Source: Chitinophagales bacterium (lineage in GTDB: Bacteria > Bacteroidota > Bacteroidia > Chitinophagales > Chitinophagaceae). Taken from it: a stretch of DNA of 19,011 nucleotides. The DNA lies in assembly GCA_015654495.1 (NCBI GenBank), contig JAATGW010000559.1:1-19011 (forward strand), in the 5' to 3' direction. Of this stretch, positions 7,821 to 15,649 are shown in pieces. The notes under the pieces were generated by a model. It saw only the letters and a list, made by a program, of their open reading frames with translations. It made no database searches and was not told the origin of the DNA. Position numbers and translations under genes: made by a program. Each line of letters begins with the position of its first letter. Position 1 is the first letter of the stretch.

Positions 7821-7976
7821 ACTAACCATTGTAGGATCTACTGGTGGTGGCGGTTCAGGAGGTGGCGGCTTTAACCCGCTTGTATCGCGGGATTGAAATT
7901 CTTCTTTCTGACAAGCGGTGATACCAAGCGCCAGCAAAAAGAGCGTTGTTACTGTTATTGACCGGAGTAATTTCAT
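6756..7976 (-). CDS. Lipoprotein of tandem beta-rich domains, probable glycan-binding protein of the PUL
   Basis: The signal ends LGITAC (lipidated C22) and a proline-rich linker follows (about residues 36-48, PPPPEPPPP), typical of surface glycan-binding proteins of Bacteroidota. Two near-identical domains follow, residues 53-212 and 226-384; a third starts at 394 but is stopped at 406 by TGA. Each domain has FDPAEALDxWEIAGPGP, GEDYMHFIKRRP, DGQIELTSSGQSD, EYSWNL, GGDGGPDIHAFNFFRIY and a closing GVDxLRF. The alternating pattern and aromatic residues suggest a jelly-roll carbohydrate-binding fold, but I do not recognise a named family. There are no catalytic motifs. Its place after SusD and between two glycosidases fits the SusE/SusF or SGBP role of holding glycan at the surface. 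With the nonsense codon it would keep two of three domains. Confidence 0.78.
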   Translation of the reverse strand: MKLLRSITVTTLFLLALGITACQKEEFQSRDTSGLKPPPPEPPPPVDPTMVSFDPAEALDNWEIAGPGPKNVDKTNKKEGEASLMTAIITGEDYMHFIKRRPMAVDPKLSEADGQFVFWFYVSDISKLKDDDGQIELTSSGQSDKNEYSWNLASIIPTLQTGWNEIKLNFSTAAKGGDGGPDIHAFNFFRIYFWTKDKTHADVQVGVDDLRFRKIPEPPPSAAIMFDPADALDDWEIAGPGPKNVDKTDKKEGVASLMTAIITGEDYMHFIKRRPSIVDPGFTESNGQFKFWLYIERVSELKMDGQIELTSSGQSDKNEYSWNLDGIIPTLHDGWNDMTLNFSAANKGGDGGPDIHAFNFFRIYLFTNDKTHTDMKVGVDYLRFVKKETISLSFDPAEALDDWEIA

Positions 7977-8049
7977 TTGCTGAAATTTTAATCGTTTGTT
8001 ATTTGAATAATTTCAAAAAAAAGATCTTCATTAAGGGTATGCGATAATG

Positions 8050-9366
8050 TTATCTCGAGGGCTTTGATCTTCCATACGATCCGGAGCCGTGAAACCAGTT
8101 GGCTCCCTGACCTGTAAGCCACAAATAATAATCAGTTGTCAGGTCATTTTCAATCCCCACGAACTTCAATCCATTAGTACCATTAAGTGGTGTATTTTTT
8201 TCAAGAGCAGTTTTAAAAATTGCAGTGCCTTCATCGATCTCATCGAACATGGCCACATACAAGGATTCTGCTCCTGCATCTTTTGCACCATAAATCTGCT
8301 GCCAGAGAAAATCACCTTTTAATCTCGGAATCGCATGATAGATTGCCGGATCCTTGTGCATATTAGCCCAGCTGAATCCCGGAAAAACCAATGGCACATA
8401 GGTGACCTTATTGGTTTTGCACCATTGCAGGTCATCATATACATTGCGCAGGTTATACCCTTTGGAATCATAACGACCAACAGCCCAGGGCATCACGATA
8501 TCACATTTTTTGATCAGATCGTGAAGTGCGGTCGATTTCTCGGTATCAGATCCCAATGTGCGCCAGTAGTAGGGCACACCAAGCATCACTGAATAGCGGT
8601 TATCCGACCCTTTGATTTTATCCACCAGTTTGTTTACATCTTCTATCGAGTACTTTCTGTTATCGTTGAAGCCTACACCCCAGATCGTTACCAGCGGTCT
8701 GCCGTTATGATAGAGATATGTGGGATTCACCTTATTGTCTGACAACTTAAACAGGGTTTGCAATTCCTTCCAGTCTTCTTCGAGATATGCCACATCGGCG
8801 CTGGTACAACCACTCAGGTCGTACATCACACTGATTGCCCTGCCGTACTTTTTTGCAGCCGCAAGAGCATTTTCCAGCACTTTGTTGAAATGCCTTTTTC
8901 CTTTTGCGTTGGACGGCTTGATCTCGCCGACAAAACGCTGCATATGCACGCCGTCGATTCCATAATCTTTCATCCATTTAAAATGGAGATCGACACTTTC
9001 GGCATCGTATGGGCTGTACAGGTAGGCATCGCTGTTATCTGCAAACCGGAAAGGAGATTTGTATTTCTTACTATACTCAGTGATATCCGGCCAGAAATCA
9101 ACATTGGTATTGCCTGGATAAAATCCACCGGGTCCCTGATAGTGATACCAGCCACGTTGTGAATCGTCTCCTTCTGCTGCAAACCAACCCTGGTAGCCGG
9201 CCATCACCAGTTTTGTATATGACTTATACAGCAGTCCTGTAGTGTCATAAACAAATCCTTTGGGAGGATCGGGAGGATCAGGCGGATTTTCTCCGGGGCT
9301 TTTGGAGCAATTCATAAACAGAAATGCGCCAACGAGCAGGAGAGTTATTTTTCCAGATTTTTTCAT
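8050..9366 (-). CDS. GH71/GH99-like surface lipoprotein (first copy)
   Basis: A 438-residue lipoprotein with signal ending LFMNC (C20) and a short Pro/Asp linker (PPDPPDPP). The catalytic domain has the same landmarks as the copy at 3909-5201: MAGYQGWFAAEGDD, LHFKWMKDYGIDG, VMYDLSG, TIWGVGFND, MPWAVGR, GDFLWQQ. The probable active-site segment is MFDEIDEGTAI (E376, E379), equivalent to the E-x-x-E of GH99 FNEWHEG. Overall identity with the other copy is modest, so the pair probably splits work, for example different linkages or branch patterns of one alpha-glycan. Endo-acting alpha-mannanase is the favoured guess because of the GH92 in the same locus, but a GH71-like alpha-1,3-glucanase cannot be excluded. 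It starts 24 bp after the DUF3823 gene and is followed after 73 bp by the repeat lipoprotein. Confidence 0.85.
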   Translation of the reverse strand: MKKSGKITLLLVGAFLFMNCSKSPGENPPDPPDPPKGFVYDTTGLLYKSYTKLVMAGYQGWFAAEGDDSQRGWYHYQGPGGFYPGNTNVDFWPDITEYSKKYKSPFRFADNSDAYLYSPYDAESVDLHFKWMKDYGIDGVHMQRFVGEIKPSNAKGKRHFNKVLENALAAAKKYGRAISVMYDLSGCTSADVAYLEEDWKELQTLFKLSDNKVNPTYLYHNGRPLVTIWGVGFNDNRKYSIEDVNKLVDKIKGSDNRYSVMLGVPYYWRTLGSDTEKSTALHDLIKKCDIVMPWAVGRYDSKGYNLRNVYDDLQWCKTNKVTYVPLVFPGFSWANMHKDPAIYHAIPRLKGDFLWQQIYGAKDAGAESLYVAMFDEIDEGTAIFKTALEKNTPLNGTNGLKFVGIENDLTTDYYLWLTGQGANWFHGSGSYGRSKPSR

Positions 9367-9390
9367 TCATGCATTATTTAGCTTTCACTA

Positions 9391-10119
9391 TCAGGGTACT
9401 TTTATTTCAATCACCGGTGATAGATTGGAGTTTTTCTGTGTATCATCCAACCTTGCTCCCACCCGCACATAAAAAGTGCGTCCTCTCAACATATTTGGAA
9501 TAATGATTTCAGGCGATTTCTCTGCCGGAGTCATCGTTGACCATTCCCAAACTGTTGCCGGCGATTTTGGAGTGAGCCTCCTTGATTCCGAATACTGACT
9601 GATGGAGGCCCCTGGTCCGACAATAGTTGTGGTATTCACGTATGGCTGTATATCGATGATGTTAGGAATACCCTCAATCGGAGCAGCAAGTGAAAATTTC
9701 AACTTAAGTGTTGTAGAATCAATCAGCTCAGCGGTAAAGTCATTGATATACAGATAAGGTGTAACCTGGAAATCAAGTCTTGTTCCCTGCCTGATATCAA
9801 GTTCCTGCGGAGCAGTCGGCCAGAAGGCGCCTCCGAACAATGATATCCGGTAATGTCCTGCAAACAATTTTGAATTTTTATAAGTTCCATCTATTTTGAT
9901 CGGAATGTTCTGAGGCGTAGGAACATCACTCCAGTCAATTTGCTCCAGGCGGATCGAAAAATTGCCTGTGCAGGTTTGTACAGCAATTTTATTTGTTTCA
10001 TCCATTACTGTTCCTTCGAGTGACGCATTTGGTCCATCGAAATTGTCTTTCTTTATACAGGAAGAAACCGCTGCCATGATGAACAATCCCCAGATAACTG
10101 CGCGACTATAGCGTTTCAT
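9391..10119 (-). CDS. DUF3823-type PUL lipoprotein
   Basis: A 242-residue lipoprotein (signal ending AVSSC, C21). Residues about 26-115 form the N-terminal Ig-like domain of the DUF3823 family, with the characteristic LEGTVMDETN start and the IDGTYKNSKLFAGHYRI block; residues about 116-240 form a second beta-sandwich (YLYINDFTAEL to the end, with RTFYVRVGAR). Members are found right after susD in many Bacteroidota PULs and are thought to be surface-exposed accessory or glycan-binding components like SusE. There are no enzyme motifs. It starts 31 bp after the SusD stop and ends 24 bp before the GH71/GH99-like gene, so it is within the operon. Confidence 0.8.
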   Translation of the reverse strand: MKRYSRAVIWGLFIMAAVSSCIKKDNFDGPNASLEGTVMDETNKIAVQTCTGNFSIRLEQIDWSDVPTPQNIPIKIDGTYKNSKLFAGHYRISLFGGAFWPTAPQELDIRQGTRLDFQVTPYLYINDFTAELIDSTTLKLKFSLAAPIEGIPNIIDIQPYVNTTTIVGPGASISQYSESRRLTPKSPATVWEWSTMTPAEKSPEIIIPNMLRGRTFYVRVGARLDDTQKNSNLSPVIEIKVP

Positions 10120-10150
10120 ATTCTAGTTATTTTATTGAAGTGCTTTGATA

Positions 10151-12100
10151 TTAATAACCGGGATTCTGCGGTGCCAGATTACTGTTCTTATTGATCTCAC
10201 CCTGCGGAATCGGTTCGTAATAAAATTTCTTTTCGAAATTGTAATTGCGATCGAATGTTTCCCTTTCCTTGATGAATATGTATTTGGCTTCACTCAGAAC
10301 ATAGTAGGGCATTAATCCACGGAAATGAGCATTGTTCAGCCAGCTGTCGGCTACACGCCAACGTTTGATATCCCACCAGTAATGATTTTCAAATGCGAGC
10401 TCCTTGCTTCTTTCGTTGCGTACAAATTCAACCGTCATATCTGCAAGGGTTGGCTCTGTGGCACCCGCTCTTCTGCGGATCTGCCGCAGGCAAACAAGTG
10501 CGTCGTCCAGCTGACCGGTCTCGATATCGGCCTCTGCCCTGTTTAACAGTGTTTCCGCATACCTGAATTCTATCCATGGTGTGCTGCTTGTAAAAAGATC
10601 CACCTGTTTCTGCGGAGTTTTGTAGTTGATATACTTGCGTACATAGAATCCGGTACGCGTCATATTATCAGCGCCGGTGCGTATTCCTGTAACTCCGATA
10701 ATTGTTCTCCCTTCGTATTTGGAATTGATATCATCTGCCAGTTGCAGGTGCTGACCATTGTTTCCGATACGCTGATCCATCGGGCGCGCTGTTCCGGGAT
10801 CACTGGGTGATACAGGAGCTGTGAGATAAGCTTCATCAACTGCCTTACCAGTGAAAGAAGGATAAATTCCTCTCCTGATATCAAACACACCCGTATTGCT
10901 CGGATCATCAAAAGCCCTTCCTTTGAACACATCACCTGGAAAAAATACAGTTGCTTTCAAACGGGCTTCACGACCCTGACCAACCTCACTTAAATTATTG
11001 TAACGGCGTGGCGTGCCATCTGCATTAGTCACATCGAGCACACCAAAACGCTCTACAAAATCAAGCGTGGGATATGAACGAGGGTCGCCGCCACCGGTAA
11101 AATAGCGAGGCGAAAATGTAGCGTCCCAGCTGTGCGGACTCTGTACATCAAGCACGGGATTATACCCCTTTACGAAAATAATTTCAGGATTATTTTTGTT
11201 GTTCCCGTCGAGAAACAGATCAACATAGTTTTGCTCCAGGTCAGCACTTGCCTCATACAAACTGAATTTTCCTTCCAGCTTTTTTGATGCGTCAATTGAC
11301 TTCGCGAAGAAACCTTCGGCCTTATCAGCAGAAATTCCAACAAAACCCTGTGCATGGGCATCGCCTTCTACAAAATTCAGAGAGCCATATTTTGCAATCG
11401 TTCCGGCGTACAACATGGCTCTTGACTTCAAAGCAAGTGCGGTGAAGCGGTTAGCCCTTCCGGATACTTTTGTTTCAGGCATCATGTTATAGGCCTGATC
11501 CAGTTCATCACCAATAAAGTTCCAAACATCTTCTTCGGTGTTCCTCGGTACACTCAGTTCTTCGATGCTCTGTTGCGGATAGTTCTGAACTGTTTTCACG
11601 ATCGGAATTCCGCCATATCTTTTGGCAAGTCCGAAATAATAAAAAGCCCGAAGGAAATGTGCTTCACCCAATAACTCGTCAACACGATTGCCTGTGTAGT
11701 TCGCACTATAGTTTGGCAGTGTTTCCAGGAAATAGTTTACAGCCCTGATATCTACATATGGCCAGTAGCCAAAACCACCGCCTATTGAAAGACCTCCCCA
11801 TGGACCAACCATTTCGCCGGTTGCAGCTCCTGAATGATAAAAATGTTTCCATGAGTGTTTAGGATTAAATCCCGTTTCCGATGGCTCCAGTCCATCTGCC
11901 GTTGCAGGACCATACCTGAAATCTTCGATTGGAAGATTTCTGTAAACATTGGCGAGGTATGCATTGATGCCGGATTCATTTCCAAAAATCTGATCATCGC
12001 TTAACTGGTTCACCGGTTTGATATCCAGTTTCTGGCAGGAGGTAAAAAATGCAAGCACCCCCATGATCACCGCTATAAATAATTTGCTCAATTTCTTCAT
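10151..12100 (-). CDS. susD: SusD/RagB family starch-binding-like outer-membrane lipoprotein
   Basis: SusD homologues form the lid on the SusC barrel and bind glycan outside the cell. I place the start at the ATG at 12100 (MKKLSKLF, 649 residues), because the two codons further upstream would need a TTG start. The signal ends FFTSC (C22). The N-terminal half has the SusD pattern (GINAYLANVYRNLP, ELLGEAHFLRAFYYFGLAKRYGG), and the C-terminal half has FRYAETLLNRAEADIETG, LRQIRRRAG and ERSKELAFENHYWWDIKRW. It ends in the usual NPGY. The gene is intact, although the SusC gene before it carries a stop codon. The gap from the SusC stop is 11 bp. The long loop rich in Gly and Trp around residues 85-115 (WGGLSIGGGFGYW) may contribute to ligand binding. 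Confidence 0.96.
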   Translation of the reverse strand: MKKLSKLFIAVIMGVLAFFTSCQKLDIKPVNQLSDDQIFGNESGINAYLANVYRNLPIEDFRYGPATADGLEPSETGFNPKHSWKHFYHSGAATGEMVGPWGGLSIGGGFGYWPYVDIRAVNYFLETLPNYSANYTGNRVDELLGEAHFLRAFYYFGLAKRYGGIPIVKTVQNYPQQSIEELSVPRNTEEDVWNFIGDELDQAYNMMPETKVSGRANRFTALALKSRAMLYAGTIAKYGSLNFVEGDAHAQGFVGISADKAEGFFAKSIDASKKLEGKFSLYEASADLEQNYVDLFLDGNNKNNPEIIFVKGYNPVLDVQSPHSWDATFSPRYFTGGGDPRSYPTLDFVERFGVLDVTNADGTPRRYNNLSEVGQGREARLKATVFFPGDVFKGRAFDDPSNTGVFDIRRGIYPSFTGKAVDEAYLTAPVSPSDPGTARPMDQRIGNNGQHLQLADDINSKYEGRTIIGVTGIRTGADNMTRTGFYVRKYINYKTPQKQVDLFTSSTPWIEFRYAETLLNRAEADIETGQLDDALVCLRQIRRRAGATEPTLADMTVEFVRNERSKELAFENHYWWDIKRWRVADSWLNNAHFRGLMPYYVLSEAKYIFIKERETFDRNYNFEKKFYYEPIPQGEINKNSNLAPQNPGY

Positions 12101-12111
12101 GTTCAAAATTT

Positions 12112-13443
12112 TTAAAAGGTGATACTTGCTCCCAGATTGAATGTTCTGTTCAGAGGATACTTATATCCGCCCAAACCATACTGAAAATCACCGGTTGGTA
12201 TCTGACCCGGATGTTCCGGATCCACACCTTCAAGTTTGGTAAAAGTCAGCAGGTTGTAACTGTTTACGTACATCCGGAAGCTCTTCACGCCCACCTTACG
12301 CAGAAGGTCAGGCGAAAATGTATAACCAAGTTCAACCGTCTTCAACCGTACATAGCTGGCATCCAGCACGGCCTTGGTGGAATTGTTGATATTACCGTAG
12401 TTGTATCCCATTGCCGGATACTTACCTTGTACCCACTGGGTGTTGGGATCAAATACATTGTCGTCAGGATTCACAGTGTGCCAGCTGTCAAGAAATTTTG
12501 TCAGGGCGCTTCTACCATACATCAATGGCTCCGCATACTGTTCGGCATATTGTGTATAAGCTCCGGCAGCACCAGCGAAAAGGATATTCAGATCGATCCC
12601 CTTATAGCTTGCGCTGATATTGAAACCAAAATTGATCAGTGGCAGATCATAAACGGCGATTGGATGATAGTCATCACCATTGATCACACCGTCTTCATTC
12701 CAGTCTTCAAAATAATAGTCACCTGGAACAACATTGTTATTTCCACCGCCGGAATTCACTTCATATTTATAGATCTGATCATAACTTGTAAACTGGCCGG
12801 CATAATCAACACCCCACCAGATATTCTTGTAGCGGTCGGTCTGCCCGTTTCTCCACTGATCATAAGCGTTACCAAAAGGAGCCTGAACAACAGTTCTGTT
12901 CATCATACGCGCGTAGGAGAAATTACCTCCTACAGAATAAGCGAACTTGCTAATCCTGTCGCGATGCAGAAGGTTGATTTCCCAACCCTGTGATCTGTCT
13001 GAATTCAGGTTTTCATCAGGAAAAGAAATTCCCGCTGTTCCGGGAATCTGACCCAGTCTTTTTGCTACAAGACCATTCTGATCTCTTCTGAAGAAATCAA
13101 TTGATCCTTCGAGTTTATTTCTGAGGATATTAAAATCAACACCGATATTCTTTGTAATGGAAGTATACCAGGTCAGGTCTTCATTCACCAGTCCACGGGT
13201 AACTGCGCCATTGATCAGTCGGCCATCCCAGATGGTACCTACTGTTACGTTGCCATTTGCTGCGTCAACAGTCGGATAGATATAACCAGGGAGGTATTGA
13301 AATGCCGTACCGCCATCGTATCCCATCTCACCATAAGAAGCGCGGATTTTCAGGTTGCTGATGATGTCATCTGAAACAAGTTTCTGAAAAAACGGCTCTT
13401 CGCTGATACGCCATCCGACCAGAAAGGCAGGGAAAAATCCCCA
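12112..13443 (-). pseudogene. susC: SusC C-terminal part (rest of the beta-barrel) beyond the in-frame TAA
   Basis: This segment is in the same frame as 13444-15375 and directly continues it: after TAA (13444-13446) the codons read WGFFPAFLVGWRISEEPFF, a conserved SusC stretch that normally follows an aromatic or basic residue. The rest encodes the usual late barrel strands (LKIRASYGEMGYDGG, GSIDFFRRDQNGL, ISASYKGIDLNILFAGA, YVRLKTVELGYTF) and ends in LGASITF, a terminal aromatic strand as needed for barrel assembly. An ATG at 13326 could start a 404-residue fragment, but it would have no signal sequence and could not form a barrel. Together the two parts make 1087 codon positions, a normal SusC length, so only the single TAA separates this from an intact gene. 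Confidence 0.9.
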
Positions 13444-15375
13444 TTAACTTGGCTCCGGATTATACTTATTGGATCCGTCTTCACGTACACTGACCTCTGC
13501 GAGATACCGGCCCTTATAATCATAGGTGACCCTCGCTACCAATGCCTTGGTAGCCACCTCTGATAACGCGGTAAACGCTGTATTTCCCTGCTGCTGATCG
13601 GTTTGTCCCCCAAACAGATAATCTGTTTCAAACAACATATTTCTGTTTGCAAAGAAATTATCGTTTTTAAAATGACTCTGCTCATACAATAACAAAGCGC
13701 CCACATTATGATCCTTATAAAATGTATTGGCATAGTTTAATGAAAGCTGACCCAGTGTTGAAAACGAAGTGCCATAATAACGGTTGAGGTTTGAAGGGCC
13801 ATTAACTGTTGACACGATATACTTATCATCCACGGCATTATAACTATAAAGGTTATACGCTTTCCTGTAATCAGTATTATCATCAACATTATAGCCATAG
13901 TTGAACATACCGCGTGCTTTCAAACCTTTAACCCATGGTATTTCCCATTCGAGGTTTAGCTGCGATTGTACATTCCTTTGCTTACGCGTCCGGTATCCCA
14001 CTTTTGAAGCATCTGTAATACCAACCGGATTCGCATTATCAGGCATGATGTTCAGGTACTCAGGATTGTTATTTGCATAGATCTGGTTAATGGGAATCTG
14101 GTTCCATGTGTATTTGAAGATGGTCCACAGATCCTGGAAGGGTTGATTCTTTTCATCCATATAACCAGACAGCAATACCTGTGCTCTCAGGTTATTGGTG
14201 ATTTTTACGTTGAGGTTGGAACGAAGGTTCCAGCGGCTATAATCAAGGTCGTTGGATTTCAACAGACCATCCTGTTTCATATAACCGAAAGTGACGAAAG
14301 CATTGATTTTATCATTACCACCGGAAATGCTGAGGTTCTGCTGCATTTGTGGTGTTGTTGTTTTGAATGCTGCTTCAATCCAGTCTGCACCCTGGTACTG
14401 TCCATTCAGCCATGGTTCAATATCAGCATAGGAATAGGCAGGCGCATCATTGCCCATAAAATTGCTGGCAAATGCACGTTTCTTTTTTTCATTGGACAGC
14501 ATCATGTAATCCACCGGGCCTACCCCTTCAGGCATTCCCAGAAATTGCTGCAATGCATAGTTGAAAGAATAACTGATATCGAATTTCCCTTCCTTGCTTC
14601 CTCCTTTTTTTGTTGTGATGAGCACAACACCATTTGAAGCGCGAACTCCATAAACCGCAGCCGACGCATCTTTCAAAACAGAGATGCTTTCAATTTCATT
14701 GGGGTCCATTTTTTCAAATCCGCTCCTGGGAACACCATCGATTACCACAAGTGGCGGTGCACCGTAACCGCGGATATCAAAAGAGTTTTCATAACCACCA
14801 GGCTCTGCAGTTCGCTGTACCATACGCAGACCAGGAACTTTTCCTGTAAGCATATTCGGTACGCTTTCATTTTTTGTAGTCATCAGCTCACTGTTTTTCA
14901 ACTGTGACACTGCACCGGTGAGGGTTGCTTTTTTCTGCGTGCCATAAGCGACCACAATCACTTCTCCGAGATTGGCTGCAGTGGAACTCATACTGATATT
15001 GAGTACCGTCCGGCTTCCGATCTTTTCCACGATTTCACCAAATCCGACATAGGTGAATTTGATTTCAGTTGTAGCCGCAGGAACGGTAATTGCAAAATCC
15101 CCCAACGGCGTGGTTGTAGTTGATACAATATTTGCGCCTGTACCGGCACTTACAGTTACGCCTGATAGTGGGGAACCATCTTTTACATCGATAACTTTAC
15201 CTTTAATGATTTTTTGCTGTGCAAAAGCACTGGATGTAATCAGGAACAGCAGCACAAACAGGCTGCTGATGTACAGCCATGGGTTTTTGCTGCGCCTCGG
15301 ATATAGCGGGATGATTTTTGCAAACCCGCTTTGATCCGTAGAGGCGGAATTATTTCTTTTCATGTTTAATTTCAT
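13444..15375 (-). CDS. susC: SusC TonB-dependent transporter, N-terminal part ending at a premature TAA
   Basis: SusC homologues are TonB-driven outer-membrane channels that import oligosaccharides together with SusD. The signal peptide runs to about residue 52 (ITSSAFA, then Q). Next come a carboxypeptidase-regulatory-like domain (about 56-130, GKVIDVKDGSPLSGVTV), a SusC-type EVIVVAYGTQKK segment at 138, and the plug domain (about 150-258) with the family signature VVIDGVPR, IESISVLKDASAAVYG and ASNGVVLITTKKG. Barrel strands follow. At codon 644 a TAA (13444-13446) stops translation after DGSNKYNPEPS, in the middle of the barrel, while the frame continues normally beyond. One base change (such as from AAA or CAA) would explain it. 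A 643-residue product would not make a working barrel. Start: ATG at 15375, with a second ATG four codons on. A 274-bp leader separates it from GH92. Confidence 0.95.
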   Translation of the reverse strand: MKLNMKRNNSASTDQSGFAKIIPLYPRRSKNPWLYISSLFVLLFLITSSAFAQQKIIKGKVIDVKDGSPLSGVTVSAGTGANIVSTTTTPLGDFAITVPAATTEIKFTYVGFGEIVEKIGSRTVLNISMSSTAANLGEVIVVAYGTQKKATLTGAVSQLKNSELMTTKNESVPNMLTGKVPGLRMVQRTAEPGGYENSFDIRGYGAPPLVVIDGVPRSGFEKMDPNEIESISVLKDASAAVYGVRASNGVVLITTKKGGSKEGKFDISYSFNYALQQFLGMPEGVGPVDYMMLSNEKKKRAFASNFMGNDAPAYSYADIEPWLNGQYQGADWIEAAFKTTTPQMQQNLSISGGNDKINAFVTFGYMKQDGLLKSNDLDYSRWNLRSNLNVKITNNLRAQVLLSGYMDEKNQPFQDLWTIFKYTWNQIPINQIYANNNPEYLNIMPDNANPVGITDASKVGYRTRKQRNVQSQLNLEWEIPWVKGLKARGMFNYGYNVDDNTDYRKAYNLYSYNAVDDKYIVSTVNGPSNLNRYYGTSFSTLGQLSLNYANTFYKDHNVGALLLYEQSHFKNDNFFANRNMLFETDYLFGGQTDQQQGNTAFTALSEVATKALVARVTYDYKGRYLAEVSVREDGSNKYNPEPS

Positions 15376-15649
15376 AGCATTTAGTTGTTTTAGTTTGAAG
15401 CGGATCTTCAGATTTTTCGTACTACTGCATTCAGGAAGGAGGTAGAAACTGGTTTTGCATCGTTGATCGGGGTTTTAATGTGTAATCGTATTTAGTTTCG
15501 GTTTGAATACAATTGCCGGGAAGCCGGAGAGGCGGAAAGGAAGCGGGATTAACTCCGCTTTTGTTCCAGCGCCTGTACCCGACAACCATTCTTTTCTCTA
15601 TCCGTTACTCAGAAACATTGTGGAATCAGTATATTGGTTTTTCTGTTGT
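15376..15649. other. Leader region between GH92 and susC
   Basis: No gene is seen in these 274 bp. A small hairpin with arms AAGCGG (15541-15546) and CCGCTT (15555-15560) lies 90 nt after the GH92 stop; it lacks a T tract on the minus strand, so it is not a good terminator in the gene direction. The gap is much longer than the others in the operon, so an internal promoter for susC or an mRNA leader with regulatory function is plausible. No TAnnTTTG box could be identified on the minus strand. Confidence 0.35.

Noticed and set aside
7981..8015. Inverted repeat TGAAATT/AATTTCA between the GH71/GH99-like gene and the repeat lipoprotein
   Set aside because: Seven A/T-rich pairs with a 21-nt loop are expected by chance in such sequence.
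1325..9472. Open frames on the plus strand opposite fic, rhomboid, the GH genes and the repeat lipoprotein
   Set aside because: All lie within well-supported minus-strand genes, show no protein motifs and are explained as antisense shadows.
12101..12106. SusD start two codons upstream at 12106
   Set aside because: The codon there is TTG; the ATG at 12100 gives a normal lipoprotein signal and needs no unusual start.
13327..13443. A frameshift as the cause of the SusC split
   Set aside because: Both parts are in the same frame (2049 bases apart from start to start, divisible by 3), and the bases between them translate as conserved SusC; only the TAA interrupts.
1847..13446. Stop-codon reassignment or selenocysteine/pyrrolysine-type recoding
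   Set aside because: TAG, TGA and TAA are each seen once, the positions expect ordinary residues, and all three are also used as normal ends in or near this window.
15541..15560. Terminator between GH92 and susC
   Set aside because: The stem is only 6 bp and the T run is on the plus-strand side, opposite to the direction of the genes.
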